DNA of 64,000 bases from Trichopria drosophilae (GCA_030407085.1 CM059587.1:47268501-47332500), one strand, 5' to 3'; counted from the stretch's first letter, positions 20,843 through 32,617 are shown. Made by a program: numbers and translations. Notes: generated by a model not told the origin, from the letters alone.

Positions 20843-21680
20843 TTAATCCTCTTCTATTTGTAACCCCTCCCGGTTAACTACGAATCCGAGATATTTTACG
20901 CTTTCACGGCAGAATTCGCTCTTCTCTAAGTTAATTGTTAAGTTAGCCTCTCTAAGTCGTCCTAACACTACACGTAGCGACTGAAAGTGCTCCTGAACTG
21001 TCTCCGTCACGATAATTATATCGTCGAGATATGCAAATGCATGCGGAGCCAGTTCTGGACCGATGATCTTATCAACTAACCTCTGAAAAGTTGCGGGCGC
21101 TTCCGTAAGCCCATACGGCATTCGTACGAAATGAAAGACACCCTTTCCAGGAACCGTGAAAGCGGTAATTTCTCGATTATTATTTTCCAAGGGTACTTGT
21201 AAGTATGCCTGGCTTAAATCCAAGGTGGAAATATATCGGGCCTTACACAATTTTGAAATTATGCCATCCATTAAAGATAGCGGATACGCATGACGTTTTG
21301 AGACGTCGTTAAGGCGACGGAGGTCTAAACAGAACCGATATGTCCCATTCGGCTTTTTGACCATAACGATTGGCGACGACCATTCGCTATGCGGGGGCTC
21401 TATAATTTCCTTGGGCTAGCGTTTTGACTACTTCCGCGAACAGATGTTGTTCTACGCTGTGGGAGACGGGATATGTGCGCTGTCGAATGGCCGGATAAAC
21501 TTGCACGTCTATCACTTGTTCGGCAAGATGGGTTAAACCTAGGTTGGGGTTAGCCGGGGGTACTTCCTCTCGCAAGAGAGCCTGCAATTGTATACGCTCT
21601 TCGGTATTAAGGATTTGCAACCCGCAAAGAAAGTCAAAGGGATCAGGGGCACGAAGATGTGAATCGAAAGGTAACCTCAA
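20843..21680 (-). pseudogene. Gypsy reverse transcriptase
   Basis: The upper frame (21387-21680) ends with RQRTYPVSHSVEQHLFAEVV. The lower frame (20843-21364) starts MVKKPNGTYRFCLDLRRLND and continues STLDLSQAYLQVPL (motif A Asp), FVRMPYGLTEAPATFQRLVD (motif B) and FAYLDDIIIV (motif C, YLDD). A frameshift near 21364-21400 separates them. Reverse transcriptase copies element RNA into DNA. All catalytic Asp residues are still present, but the frame is broken. The frame overlaps the protease frame just upstream, as usual for gypsy pol. Confidence 0.9.
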
Positions 21681-22039
21681 CGACGGCTGATCCTGGAAAA
21701 ACCACGTCCGAAATTGGAAATCGATACTGTGGGGAAACGGTTTAAGGCATCAAGGCTGAAGATACAAGAAAATTCGAGGGTGGGAATTACTTCTATAGGT
21801 AACCTAACGTAATCGGAGCTCGCAGCTATCTGCCACAGCGGGGTCTTGACCAACGCATTAGGGGACGGAAAAATAGATAACCTCAAGTGTTTTATTAAAG
21901 ATAGTGTGAGCGTTCCGAGGAATGTGCGCGAAGCACCACTGTCAACTAACGCTACTATGGGTCGTCCGAGAATTCTAAGAGTTATGTACAAAAGAGAAGG
22001 CGTTTGGTTTATTCGGTTAAACGCATCCTTACGCGGCAA
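21677..22039 (-). pseudogene. Gypsy aspartic protease
   Basis: GRPIVALVDSGASRTFLGTL contains the DSGAS active-site motif of retropepsin-type aspartic proteases, which cleave the gag-pol polyprotein. The frame lies between the gag zinc-knuckle region and RT, the expected order. It continues to FGRGFSRISRR and meets the RT frame at 21677-21680 with a frame change. Confidence 0.85.
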
Positions 22040-22080
22040 TGGGATGGCCGACAGATTCTCTTAAGCCACCTCGGCCCGGC

Positions 22081-23403
22081 TTAGTAGCTCGTCGTCGAGT
22101 TTCCCCGACACGTGGGACATCGAGAGGTACCGACCACTCGATTGTCACATCCTTTGCACGCGTAACTGTGCGCTTCTACGGGTGGAAGGCACACAGGGCA
22201 TGCCATACAAGTTACGCCCTGGCGGCCATAGCGATAGCAGAATAACCGCCTTTCCTCCCGGCATTCGCTGATCCGATGGCCAGGTTTCGAACAGTTGTAG
22301 CAGGAGTAGGGCGGGGGTGGGGTGACGGTGTGCTTCCGCGACGGTTCGGCTCTAGCGGTCCCCCTCTCCTGCTCCCGGTGGGTTACGTTCAAAGCAGCCA
22401 AGTTGTCTTCTATCGAGGTGTGATCGCAACGGCAGCAGCGGGGCTGCATACTAGGTGGGGATGTAGCACCGTACCGATCATTTCCGCCTCCCGAGGAGAC
22501 TCTGCAATACGACGCCCGTGATTTTCTACGATACTACGGAGTGGCCCCTCTCGGCCCTCAGCGTAGCGAGCCTTAGCGCGTGCAGCTCTCGCGTCCCCTT
22601 CTCCATAGCGACTCTCCAAACAGCGGTAATCATAATCGCGTTCCGAAGGACGTTGTACGCACTCGTGTTCACGTTCGTAATGGGTGTTTAGATATCCTGG
22701 ATCATTATAAGAAACGAAATCGTGCTCTAGAAGATTTAACTTAAAATCGTTTCCACGTGACGATAGCCGGTCGCGAGGATAACGAGGGACCTCGCGGAAA
22801 TTCCGGCATTAGCGTGCTTTCAGCGGGTGGTGGGGGTTTGTACGTATTCGCTATTCGAATAGATTTCTCTCGTCGAATGGAAATCATTTCCAGTTGGCCC
22901 CAGTGATGAATGGCGTCACGATCGATCAGAATCTGCAACCGCGGTAACATATTCCGCAACGCCCGATCAATCATTGCACCGGTTGACATTGGCGGTATGA
23001 CGTATCCCATCATGGTACGGATGCACGTTAGGTAATCCGCGACCGATTCCGTAGCTCCCTGGGTTCAACGTTGAATAACTTCCTGTAACGATTCATGGAA
23101 ATCGGGGTCGCTAAATCGACACTGCCACGCGCGTTCGAAGTCTTCGAAATTAAGCCAATCCTTACGAGAGGCTGAAAGCCATTGTAAGGCCTCGCCTTCT
23201 AAGAAAAATGGCAAGCAACTCAATAAGGCGCTATCCGGCAACGGTACTATCTCGCAACTTTCGTTAAGCCTTGTTAAAAACGCGATTCCATCCTCACCCG
23301 ATCGGCCAGTAAACCTCAGTCTCCATCGGCGCATGATATCAAAGGCAGTTTGCACTGCCGGGATACGCTCCTTATTATCACGGGATGGAAACTGACGGTC
23401 CAT
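22081..23403 (-). pseudogene. Gypsy gag (capsid-like and zinc knuckles), frameshifted
   Basis: From 23403 the frame reads DIMRRWRLRFTGRSGEDGIA, FLTRLNESCEIVPLPDSALL, LSCLPFFLEGEALQWLSASR, DFERAWQCRFSDPDF, a typical retrotransposon gag capsid domain. Frames at 22741-23013 and 22410-22619 continue it, with breaks. The C-terminus (22081-22449) has SCYNCSKPGHRISEC (CCHC knuckle) and a second Cys-rich set (CYRYGRQGVTCMACPVC, then CKGCDNR... CPTC). Gag would package the element RNA. At least three frame changes disable it. The leader and primer-binding site expected right of 23403 are missing. Confidence 0.85.
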
Positions 23404-23433
23404 ACAAGGATGTCCCGAATTCTCTCTAAATTA

Positions 23434-23915
23434 GCGCTGGTGTTCCCGCTAGCTCAGCCCCGAGTTTCCGGCTCGGCAAGGGAGAGGGCGGTATTCTTTG
23501 GCGCAGACGAACGACTACGCGACCACGGCCGACGAGGACGGTAATCACGCGCCCTCCCCAATACGCCACCACAATACCTACACTAACTTACACGAATCCC
23601 ATACCGAAATTACACTGAACTACTTTATCTGAACCACACGAAACTTTACCAAAACCGACCAAATTGACAGATTTTATCCCTTTACTAAAATCTACCAAAC
23701 GCGAACAAATCACCGAAATTACGCTACCCGAAAACCTCTGGAATATACCGCGTAAATAAATGAACCGATTAATTCCCGAATTCGCTAATTTAACAATCTG
23801 CACTCTCGTTACTAAATTTGTACGGATCACCCGCACGCTATCATTTACCGCGGACACTGCCATTCAAGTTAACACACTCATACTTATACGCAATAACTTC
23901 AGCGTCTCCGTAGAG
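23434..23915 (-). repeat. Gypsy-type LTR (right, 5' for the minus-strand element), deleted
   Basis: Matches the left LTR in two blocks, but lacks the 375-bp stretch with the 40-bp repeat and the inner ~170 bp that should adjoin the primer-binding site. The gag start lies only about 30 bp from it. The outer end near 23915 is uncertain. Confidence 0.7.
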
Positions 23916-24489
23916 ACAGTCAGCCTCGTAGCTCCGTAGAGATAGGTCAGGGGACTTCTATTATCCGCTGTTCGAGCGTCAGGCGAATTATTCGATGTAA
24001 GGCCTAAATTGTTGCAGTCAATCAGTCTCTCTTTCTCTCTAACACACACACAAACACTCTGCCATTTCCAGATATGGCGTGTTACCTCTAATTCATGGAT
24101 ATACGTCGTACCTTTCTCTCTAGATCATAGTATCTCTTCGTCAAATCCTATGAATCGGAAATCAATTCAGAGTGTAACAAAAACAGATAGTTTTCACGGT
24201 CACTGGATCCCTCTCGGTATAATCCGATGTTCTCCTCGAGATTACGATAAACGGTCCCATACGGGTCCATTGTCGGTAGTCTGCGAGTTATGATACTCAG
24301 ATAAGAAGAAGTTAAACGCAATATTAAATCGTTTTAAGTACTAGCACCAATATGATGGTCACTGCACTTGTACAATTGCAGAAATCTTTTCTAGGATATT
24401 CGATCTCATTGAAATGTTCATAGACATATGAATACAAGTTTCGATCCACTTATAGTACAATTGAGCGTGCCAAAGATCTCCAAATTTTA
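23916..24489. other. No gene seen
   Basis: Contains a short CA-rich stretch (about 24041-24056). No frame or repeat recognised. Confidence 0.45.
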
Positions 24490-25443
24490 AATAAAAAATG
24501 TTCAATGAGGCAAGAAACCTTGGTCTTATGTTTGATGAGACTCTGTCTTGGAAGGAACATATAGTTACTATGTCTAATCGAATTTACTCGACTCTTCGCC
24601 AACTTCGAAATTGTAAATCTATGCTGAACTGTCATCTTCGGAAGAGACTTGTCATGTTGCTTTTTATGCCTTATTTTGATTATTGCGCTGTGGTTTATAA
24701 TGATATTAATGTTACACAGAAAATAAAAGTTGAACGCATGCTAAATGCCGCCATTAGATTCATATTCGATTTGCGACGGGATGAGTACGTACCGTGTTAA
24801 GCTTTGTTGGCCCACCGCTGAAATGCGACGACTTTACTTTATTGGAATTACCACTTTCAATGTTCTAAAATCTCGAACTCCTGCGTATTTGCACGATCGA
24901 TACGTGTGGCGTGGAGAATCTTCTTGTCGCGAACTTTGGCCGGGTAGTACTTGTCAACTTCGGATCCCGATACATCGATTGGAATCGTATGCTAAATCTT
25001 TCATATTAACATCTACTCGTTTTTGGAATTTACTGCTTTATGATATTCGTGTAAGCAATAATAGTAACTTGTTTAAAACTAAATTATGGATCTTCCTCCT
25101 CAATTCTCATATCGATGACTTCAAGAAAATCATGTAACGTTTAAAATTTGCTTCTTTTCCCTGCGTAACGCCTATTAATTTTTTCATTTTTACATTTTGT
25201 TTTACAAATACTCATTTTAAAGCGTGCAAACGATATCGGACAAGCATTATTCTACCTTATGTCTTCCTTGTATTTCACGTATTTCCTAAAATTATATGTC
25301 TCATCTGACGTATATATATAGTATCTGTATGAATATATCTTTGTTACTGTGATTTGATAATCTCTATTAATGTAACTTAAATTTAGTTGGAGTAAGGGGA
25401 CATGTCTCCCTAGCCATTGGAAATAAACAATCAATCAATCAAT
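24490..25443 (+). pseudogene. 3' end of a non-LTR retrotransposon (RT C-terminal region, (AATC)n tail)
   Basis: The frame at 24498-24800 reads NLGLMFDETLSWKEHIVTMS, LRQLRNCKSMLN..., MPYFDYCAVVYNDI and MLNAAIRFIFDLRRDE. After a frameshift near 24780-24800 the frame at 24745-25137 continues PTAEMRRLYFIGITTFNVLK and SRTPAYLHDRYVW. This is the conserved region C-terminal to the palm of CR1/jockey-type reverse transcriptases. The copy is 5'-truncated, as usual for target-primed insertion. About 300 bp of 3' UTR follows, ending in AATAAACAATCAATCAATCA at 25421-25440, a simple-repeat 3' tail typical of CR1-like groups. The clade is inferred. Confidence 0.8.
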
Positions 25444-25470
25444 TATTAGCTACCAATTTGTTATATCTAT

Positions 25471-25753
25471 ACGAATACCCGTACATCAAATCGAGTCGTG
25501 TACACATTCTTGTGATGTAATATTTACATGACTATGGAATGAAATTCGTTCTGAAAACCCAACAAGTACAAGCGTAAATGTATTCTTATACTAACTAAAG
25601 GTATACCTCTTGATTCAAAATTGTATGTAGCCTAACCGTCATGATTATTTAATTCCGTTTACAATAATGATTTGGATAATCACCCTCCACGAAACGTTGT
25701 TATATTTGACAGATTTTTGTTACTTCCACATTGTAATCGTAATTAGTTAACTA
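25471..25753 (+). repeat. Left arm of an 11.8-kb-spanning inverted repeat
   Basis: 283 bp, the inverse of 36963-37244, with scattered mismatches. The inner ends both carry TAGTTAACTA. The pair could be the ends of one very large nested element or two separate inserts of the same family in opposite orientation. Confidence 0.8.
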
Positions 25754-25984
25754 TGTTATACACGTACGAATACTATTGTTATATGTATTTTGTTAAATAT
25801 ATTGGCACAAGGAGTAGGTTCTCCTATCCATCACACCTAGTGTAATAGAAAAAGACACAAGTCATTATATCTATAAATAATTTTATGGTAATAAATTAAC
25901 ATTTAAAAACTTCTTATGTTTTCACATCATGGACTAAAATTTCATATTATTATTGTTATTATTATTAATATTTAATCGTTTATA

Positions 25985-26755
25985 GAACTGATGTTTTCGA
26001 TTCCACGAAAATTGATCGAAAAACAATTGGTCGAACACACAATTCGTCGAAAAACAATTGTTGGAACGTATCAGATGGATCTACGAAAAAATTACCGAAG
26101 AAAAAATGACCTATAGAAAAATTACGTTGTTGTTATTTCACACCATCCCAACGATGTCAGATGCCTCCGGGGGGGGGGGGGGCAGACCCCTCCGCTAAAA
26201 AAAAACTTAACCCACATCTATCTAACAGTGCTTTAGTAATTTTTTCCATAAGTCATTTTTTCCCGGTAATTTTTCCCGATCATTTTTTCTGCGGTTATTT
26301 TTTCACTGGTCATTTTTTCCGGCACCCATTAACATCATCTAAGTTTCCCGGACTTAATATTCGAAATCTTAGAGCGTTCCCTGGACTCCGCCCCGGACCC
26401 CCCTGTAGTACTAACAATACCTCTAAACTATCCTATACTATGATCGAACCACTTAACTCAACATCCAAATTAAAAATATTTAGCGAAAAACGATGGGAAA
26501 GTTAGACAGACCCATAGCAGAGGGAATTTTTTCGGACACCAATTACTTTCCGGCCGTTGTACGTGCGATCAGTTTTTTTCGATCAATTGTTTTTCGATCA
26601 ATTGTTTTTCGACCAATTGTTATTCGACCAATTGTGCGTTCAACCAATTGTGTGTTCGACCAATTGTTTTTCGACCAATTGTGCATTCGACCAATTGTAC
26701 CTTTCGATCAATTGTTTTTTCGACCAATTGTTTTTCGATCAATTGACGCGTTACC
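25985..26755. repeat. CGACCAATTG repeat cluster with inverted counterpart
   Basis: From 26570 to 26750, ten to eleven copies of TTTTTCGA(C/T)CAATTG occur every 15-17 bases. The reverse-complement motif CAATTGGTCGAA appears at 26000-26070. Between them, 26245-26335 shows a second short repeat around TCATTTTTTCC. A G-run of about 14 lies at 26169-26182. The layout (inverted short-repeat arrays around a core) resembles a non-autonomous DNA element. Plus-strand frames here are just the translated repeat (FDQL...). Confidence 0.7.
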
Positions 26756-27697
26756 GATGTTTTCATACATTATCACTTAGAAAGACTGCTACCGTATATG
26801 AAATACAAGACCAAACAAAAATTCAACATGAACACACGCATAGATTAATTCTATTTAAATGTGCACATGTGATTCTGTAAAACATTAGTCATTTTGAAAG
26901 GAAAAGTGAAAAATTCTCAATGACATGTCTGTAAAACTTCTATCTTACTTCATGTTTCTTTTCGACAGTCCAAACACATCGGTACACAAACACACGTTCA
27001 ATAATTATTGAGTATTTTCTTATATAAGGAAGTAAATATTCAACGATTTGTTCGTAAATAATGAAACAATTTAATATATACAATCATTATACAATTTCAC
27101 TACAACAAACTTAATTGCGGTATTTTGGAAATGTTGGTGATAAAAAGTACGAATATGCAATTAAATTAATCATTTAACACACGTATCTCTATCATTAATT
27201 TCAGTTATATCATTTTTGCATATTATAGCACGTACATATTTACAATATTTGCAGACTGTGTCAGTCTTTTCATTATCACGTTTAGATTAAAATGTGCGTC
27301 AAAATTGACTCTTGTCCGTCATTAACTAAAGTCATCTAGTACATCGCAAGTTTGAAACACCTTTACAATATGTTGTATATTTTTTATAAATCTGAATGCA
27401 TTCACGTTATTGATGACAATAATGCTTCTTTAATTTCATCTTAAGCAAACGTGCGAACGCAACAATTGAGATCAATACCATTGCCAGTGTCAGAAATTTC
27501 TTACCCACACCTATCAAGGAGTAGTAACTTATAGGCAAAAGCATTCACAGTTATTAATATGATTCTTTATAAGTCATAAGTTTGCTGTCGACTATATTCA
27601 TAATAAACACATTGTTTAATGTAGATCGGTATTTATCTCATTCTTTATCTTACATTTCATTCCTCACAATATTCAATATGTACCCTTCGCAATATTG
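26756..27697. other. No gene seen; AT-rich
   Basis: About 70% A+T by eye. No frames of note, no repeat recognised. Confidence 0.5.
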
Positions 27698-27970
27698 TTT
27701 TTTATTTTTGCTTATTGCATCTTATAATATATCTGCTCGTACAGTATTCGTACGTGAATAACTTACCCAGCAAACGAAAATCGATTAAAAAAGATTCAGA
27801 TTTTTAATTCTTTTGAATTTATCTGAATTCCATTTCTGAATCCCAGAAAGATAATTCATGAATCCTTCTCAATACAAACAGTATTATATATATATAATGG
27901 GTAAGTTATTCACGTACGAATACTGTGCGAGCAGATATATTATAAGATGCAATAAGCAAAAATAAAAAAC
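27698..27970. repeat. Palindrome with inserted 128-bp loop
   Basis: Arms 27698-27769 and 27898-27970 are reverse complements ('gaataacttaccca' and 'tgggtaagttattc' at the inner ends). The loop begins CAGCAAACGAAAATCGATT. The same terminal sequence, inverted, occurs at about 36940-36962. Confidence 0.8.
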
Positions 27971-28273
27971 GATATATATATATACATCGGGCATTCCACG
28001 TAAACCGGATCACTTGGCTGGCCAAAATTTATTACCGCCAAAAAAATTGTTTCAGGGCTTAAAATTTGGCTCAGTATATCTACTTTTAATTTCCGTGTGG
28101 TATTTTTGAAAATTCAAAATGGCGGCTCCAATACGGTGCTTAAAAGACCACACTTTCGAAAACGAGAGTAAAAACCTTTCATACAGTTTTTTGTGCCTAA
28201 GAAAAATATCATTTTAGAATTTAGTTCTTTGTTATTGGATGCTCCAATTACGAATCTCGTATTAGAATTTTGA

Positions 28274-29315
28274 AATTCAAAATGGCGGATCCAATATGGC
28301 GGAAGAATTTGTAAAAAGTGATCGGATGTTGCTGAAACTTGTTTCTCGGGGGTTTTCGGGGTCGCAGAATACGATTCTGAACATAGATTTTAAAGATTCA
28401 AAATGGCGGATCCAATATGGCGGATGAATTTTTAAGAAGTGAACGGATGTTGCTGAAACTTGTTTTTCGGAGGTTTTCGGGGTCGCAGAATACGATTCTG
28501 AACATAGATTTTAAAGATTCAAAATGGCGGATCCAATATGGCGGATGAATTTTTAAGAAGTGAACGGATGTTGCTGAAACTTGTTTTTCGGGGGTTTTCG
28601 GGGTCACAGAATACGATTCTGAACTTAGATTTTAAAGATTCAAAATGGCGGATCCAATATGGCAGATGAATTTTTAAGAAGTGAACGGACGTTGCTGAAA
28701 CTTGTTTCTCGGGGGTTTTCGGGGTCGCAGAATACGATTCTGAACTTAGATTTTAAAGATTCAAAATGGCGGATCCAATATGGCGGATGAATTTTTAAGA
28801 AGTGAACGGATGTTGCCGAAACTTATTTTTCGGGGGTTCTCGAGGTCGCCGAATACGATTCTGAACTTAGATTTTAAAGATTCAAATTGGTGGATCCAAT
28901 ATGGCGGATGAATTTTTAAGAAGTGAACGGATGTTGCTGAAACTTGTTTTTCGGGGGTTTTCGGGGTCACAGAATACGATTCTGAACTTAGATTTTAAAG
29001 ATTCAAAATGGCGGATCCAATATGGCAGATGAATTTTTAAGAAGTGAACGGACGTTGCTGAAACTTGTTTCTCGGGGGTTTTCGGGGTCGCAGAATACGA
29101 TTCTGAACTTAGATTTTAAAGATTCAAAATGGCGGATCCAATATGGCGGATGAATTTTTAAGAAGTGAACGGATGTTGCTGAAACTTGTTTCTCGGGGGT
29201 TTCTGGGGTCGCCGAATACGATTCTAAACTTAGATTTTAAAGATTCAAATTGGTGGATCCAATATGGCGGATGAATTTTTGAAAAGTGATTTGGCGTTGT
29301 TGAAACTTGTTCCTT
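28274..29315 (+). repeat. 121-bp tandem satellite with 363-bp higher-order period
   Basis: Eight full units plus a partial one start near 28274, 28396, 28517, 28638, 28759, 28880, 29001, 29122 and 29243. Each contains 'attcaaaatggcggatcc', 'aacggatgttgctgaaact' and 'tacgattctgaac'. Units 4-5-6 and 7-8-9 share private variants (ggcagatg; gtcgccg; attcaaattggtgg) in the same order, giving a 3-unit (363-bp) higher-order repeat. The right arm of element A has only about two units, inverted, at 33110-33300. Short minus-strand frames here are repeat translations. Confidence 0.95.
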
Positions 29316-29394
29316 TTTGGAAGATTAAGATCCTTATTTGGAATATGCCAAATCTTCAGTCAATTCGTTCGAATGTGCGGCATCAATTAAGCTT

Positions 29395-29870
29395 TTAAAA
29401 TTTTGTGGTATGACGCAGACGCAGATGTTGTTCGGCCTGAAGACTAGCACGCGTGGGTTCCCTTTTTAAAGTCGCGCCGATACCATCGCATGCTCCTTTT
29501 CCATGCGCTGTCGCATGAAAATGCCATTCAGCTTCAATGCCGAAATCGATTTTGTGATACATGAGATTACTCATTTGGAATCTATTTTTATAATGTTGTA
29601 CCGCACCATCGGTAACATAAATTACATGTTGTACGCGTGGGCACACTTTTTTTATTTCAGGAATAATAGTTTGTTGCATTACATACACGGCAGATGTATC
29701 ATGAGTCAAGCTGTTTGATAATAATATATTACTACAATGGATTCTTGTACCTTCTGATTTGTAATAGAAAACGACAGGATGAACCGTACATTGGTCGTTG
29801 TTGTAATGAAACCCTTGTGCTGCATTTTGTACAACGACTGCGAAGTTTTTCGAGAAATCACTGTGAACTA
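29395..29870 (-). pseudogene. Inverted fragment of element A transposase
   Basis: Reads FHYNNDQCTVHPVVFYYK, THDTSAVYVMQQTIIPEI, VIYVTDGAVQHYKNRFQMSN and WHFHATAHGKGACDGIGATL on the minus strand. It is a near-identical inverted copy of 31690-32165. It starts within the SDFS motif and ends with an unrelated tail, so both ends are truncated. It keeps VTDG where the plus-strand copy has VTDC. Confidence 0.88.
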
Positions 29871-30384
29871 AGTCGATTCGCAGATGGGGCTGTCAACAGC
29901 AGCGCAAATTAAGTTCCAAAATTATCGGGATTCTGCTTAGTCCTCGAATTAAAAAAAAAAAATAAGGGAATAATCTTCTTCACTTTCATAAATCCAACAC
30001 ATCAACGACTCTTGTTATCTTCGTTATTCATTAAACTAAAGACAAAAGATGGATGTCGTGATAGTTAGGATGTACATTTCGCACTCACAACTGTAAAAAA
30101 GTAATATGCAATGCACATTACACTCATGTGGAACACCTGTATCTAAACATATTACATCGATATTTGTACTCGATATCAGGCTTCCTTTTGACCTAATGAA
30201 AATCCATTTCTACTATAGGAGCTGCGTTTACAGATGCGCAGAGCCGCGAATATTGCAACGGCACCTAGCAGCAATAAGCCTTCCACCCGTTTGGGCCTTA
30301 ATGGGTTAAGCTGACGCTAGGTGGCATTGCGATTTCCGGGGTTCGATTTTGCTCCCGTTATAGAAACGTAACTTCATTTGGTAT
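29871..30384. other. No gene seen (inside element A)
   Basis: Spacer with an A-run at 29949-29961. Nothing recognised. Confidence 0.5.
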
Positions 30385-31292
30385 TGTAATATTGTTTTTC
30401 CGCGTAAGGGGAAAACGAAAAATAAAACTCGTACACTAATTTCTTTTTCTAAAATCGAACTAATTTATTATAATTCCTTGACATGGGCTCAAATCTCGCG
30501 AAGGGGATAGTTCATTACAATGGACCGGAGGGAATACCCGAGCACACAAAAGAAACTACAAAATACGAATCGCAACACCACGAAGAGAGGGAAAAAAAAG
30601 AGGTTTTCTCGAGTGGACCACGGAGGGTTTTCACCACCGCACATGAAAATTTATGGCCCTATGGGCGACTCACTGTGTGTTGTGCGCACGCTGGGAATGA
30701 CGTCGGATGTCCCGGGATCCGACTGGAGCCGCTGCAGGGTCCTTGACCGAAGGCGATGGTCGTCTTGCTGGGTCTTGGCCTCCGACACGAGGTTCCCAGA
30801 GAACACCTTTTTGCTTCTTATTTTAGATTTCACACGCTCGCGGTATTCAGTTCGATGTCGCGCACCACTTCGACTACTCGGCGAATCGTATACTCTGTCC
30901 GTCCTATCTCACGGTCCGCGACAGAATGCCCTCTTCTTGCTTCTCCTGGTCCGTCAAAGCGCCACCTTGGGGTCCTATGCTGGGGGTGATCCGTGAAAGG
31001 GGGGAGCAGCGTGACGGTCGCGCGGCCCGCACGTACCGGCTTCTCCTTCGGAGAGACAGGGAGAGAGAGAGATACGTAAGTCGCAAAACGGCTCTCGGCT
31101 TTACTCGCCTCCGTCTGTGGGGAAGGAACTCCCGACGACGACTGAATAGAGGAGCGACGGCGGGGAGGTCTGAGCCTCCATAGCGTGTATCCCCGGTACG
31201 GCGGGCGAGAGCAGCGGCGAATAGGGGGAAGGGTTCCCCCGGAACGCTCTCCCCCGGCTAGAGTTAACGGCTCGATTAGTGACTACGTCACA
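30385..31292. mobile_element. Solo LTR, 908 bp, GTAT target-site duplication
   Basis: Begins TGTAATATTG and ends GACTACGTCACA (TG...CA). GTAT precedes it (30381-30384) and follows it (31293-31296), so it is a clean 4-bp duplication. It is related along its length to 33460-34450 (shared 'gggctcaaatctcgcgaa', 'ccccggtacggcggg' and the terminal 'gtgactacgtcaca'). No internal retrotransposon sequence is present, so it is a solo LTR formed by LTR-LTR recombination. Orientation is not determined. A 4-bp duplication fits gypsy- or BEL-type integration. Confidence 0.82.
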
Positions 31293-31567
31293 GTATAATA
31301 GAAGACATGAAGGAATATGTCGATACTTTATATCTTATATGTTACATGTGTTTCTTTTGCAGTATAAAACGCATATAAATATTTTCAAATAAAATATTGC
31401 AGTATATTGGTGACGCTTGCTATTTGCTACAAGTATTGATTCAATTATTACCTATTAGTGTATAACTTGTATTATCGTTGTGTTCATTACTTACCATGGC
31501 GGGGATTTCCGATCATAGTGGTAGATCAAATACAGTAATTCGTACAGTATAGTCATACAGTAATGCA

Positions 31568-32404
31568 TTGATAAAAGCATGTTTTTCAATAGATACTTAT
31601 GTTAACAGACTGTGCTCTAGATTGCCTGAATTCGCATTGCACCACTTTATTTCTAAGAGTCAGTCGCAATATGTAGAAGAACGTAAAGCGAACCTTCAAT
31701 ACGGTGAAGTATTAGTTCACAGTGATTTCTCGGAAAACTTCGCGTTCGTTGTACAAAATGCAGCACAAGGGTTTCATTACAACAACGACCAATGTACGGT
31801 TCATCCTGTCGTTTTCTATTACAAATCAGAAGGTACAAGAATCCATTGTAGTAATATATTATTATCAAACAGCTTGACTCATGATACATTTGCCGTGTAT
31901 GTAATGCAACAAACTATTATTCCTGAAATAAAAAAAGTGTGCCCACGCGTACAACATGTAATTTATGTTACCGATTGTGCGGTACAACATTATAAAAATA
32001 GATTCCAAATGAGTAATCTCATGTATCACAAAATCGATTTCGGCATTGAAGCTGAATGGCATTTTCATGCGACAGCGCATGGAAAAGGAGCATGCGATGG
32101 TATCGGCGCGACTTTAAAAAGGGAAACAACGCGTGCTATTCTTCAGGCCGACGGAAATTCAGCAATTTTGAACGCAGATGCTCTATATATCTGGGCAAAA
32201 AATAAGTTCAAAAATATTCAATTTTTCTACTATACTAAACAAACACACGAGAAAGCTCAGAGATTTCTAAATAAGAGATTTACAGTTGCCCCAGCCGTGC
32301 CAAATATTCGAATGTCACATGCATTCGTACCAGATTCAAGTAAGATATTGAATGTTATGACATACTCAAGTGCTATTAATCCCACTAGTAAAGTCCAGTA
32401 CTGA
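31568..32404 (+). pseudogene. DDE-like transposase of element A (N-terminally truncated frame)
   Basis: The 278-residue open frame corresponds to the C-terminal half of the element B protein. Conserved blocks are VHSDFSENFAFVVQNAAQGF (D53), VIYVTDCAVQHYKN (D136) and EAEWHFHATAHGKGACDGIG (E163), followed by WAKNKFKNIQFFYY. D53, D136 and E163 are plausible catalytic acidic residues; the 26-residue gap between the last two is short for a DDE enzyme. By comparison with element B, about 250 residues of N-terminus (Cys-rich and HTH-like part) are missing, and the ATG at 31568 is probably not the original start. Related proteins are common in arthropod genomes as uncharacterised repeats. The function is inferred from the company it keeps: inverted repeats and a target-site duplication in B. 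Confidence 0.65.
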
Positions 32405-32617
32405 AGTTATTGACAATTTTTAAATTTAAAATGACGTTATATTCTTAATATTGATATTGTTATTATATCTACCATTATTGACTGCTATTAAATATTTAAG
32501 AAATCCAGAAATGATTTTTATTGTAAACCTTTAGCAGACGGGTTTTTCAGAGCTTATGACAATGTTCGATTACTTTTTCCTTTTTTAAATTGTATGATTA
32601 ATATGATTCTTCCTTTT

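Noticed and set aside
26161..26880. Frames with FDQLFFDQL repeats
   Set aside because: Direct translation of the 15-17-bp CGACCAATTG repeat; not a protein gene.
28274..29315. Evenly spaced repeats considered as a CRISPR array
   Set aside because: The units are contiguous 121-bp tandem copies with no variable spacers, within a eukaryotic transposon.
30483..31183. Several 60-158-codon frames on both strands
   Set aside because: They lie inside the solo LTR, conflict with each other, and show no domain.
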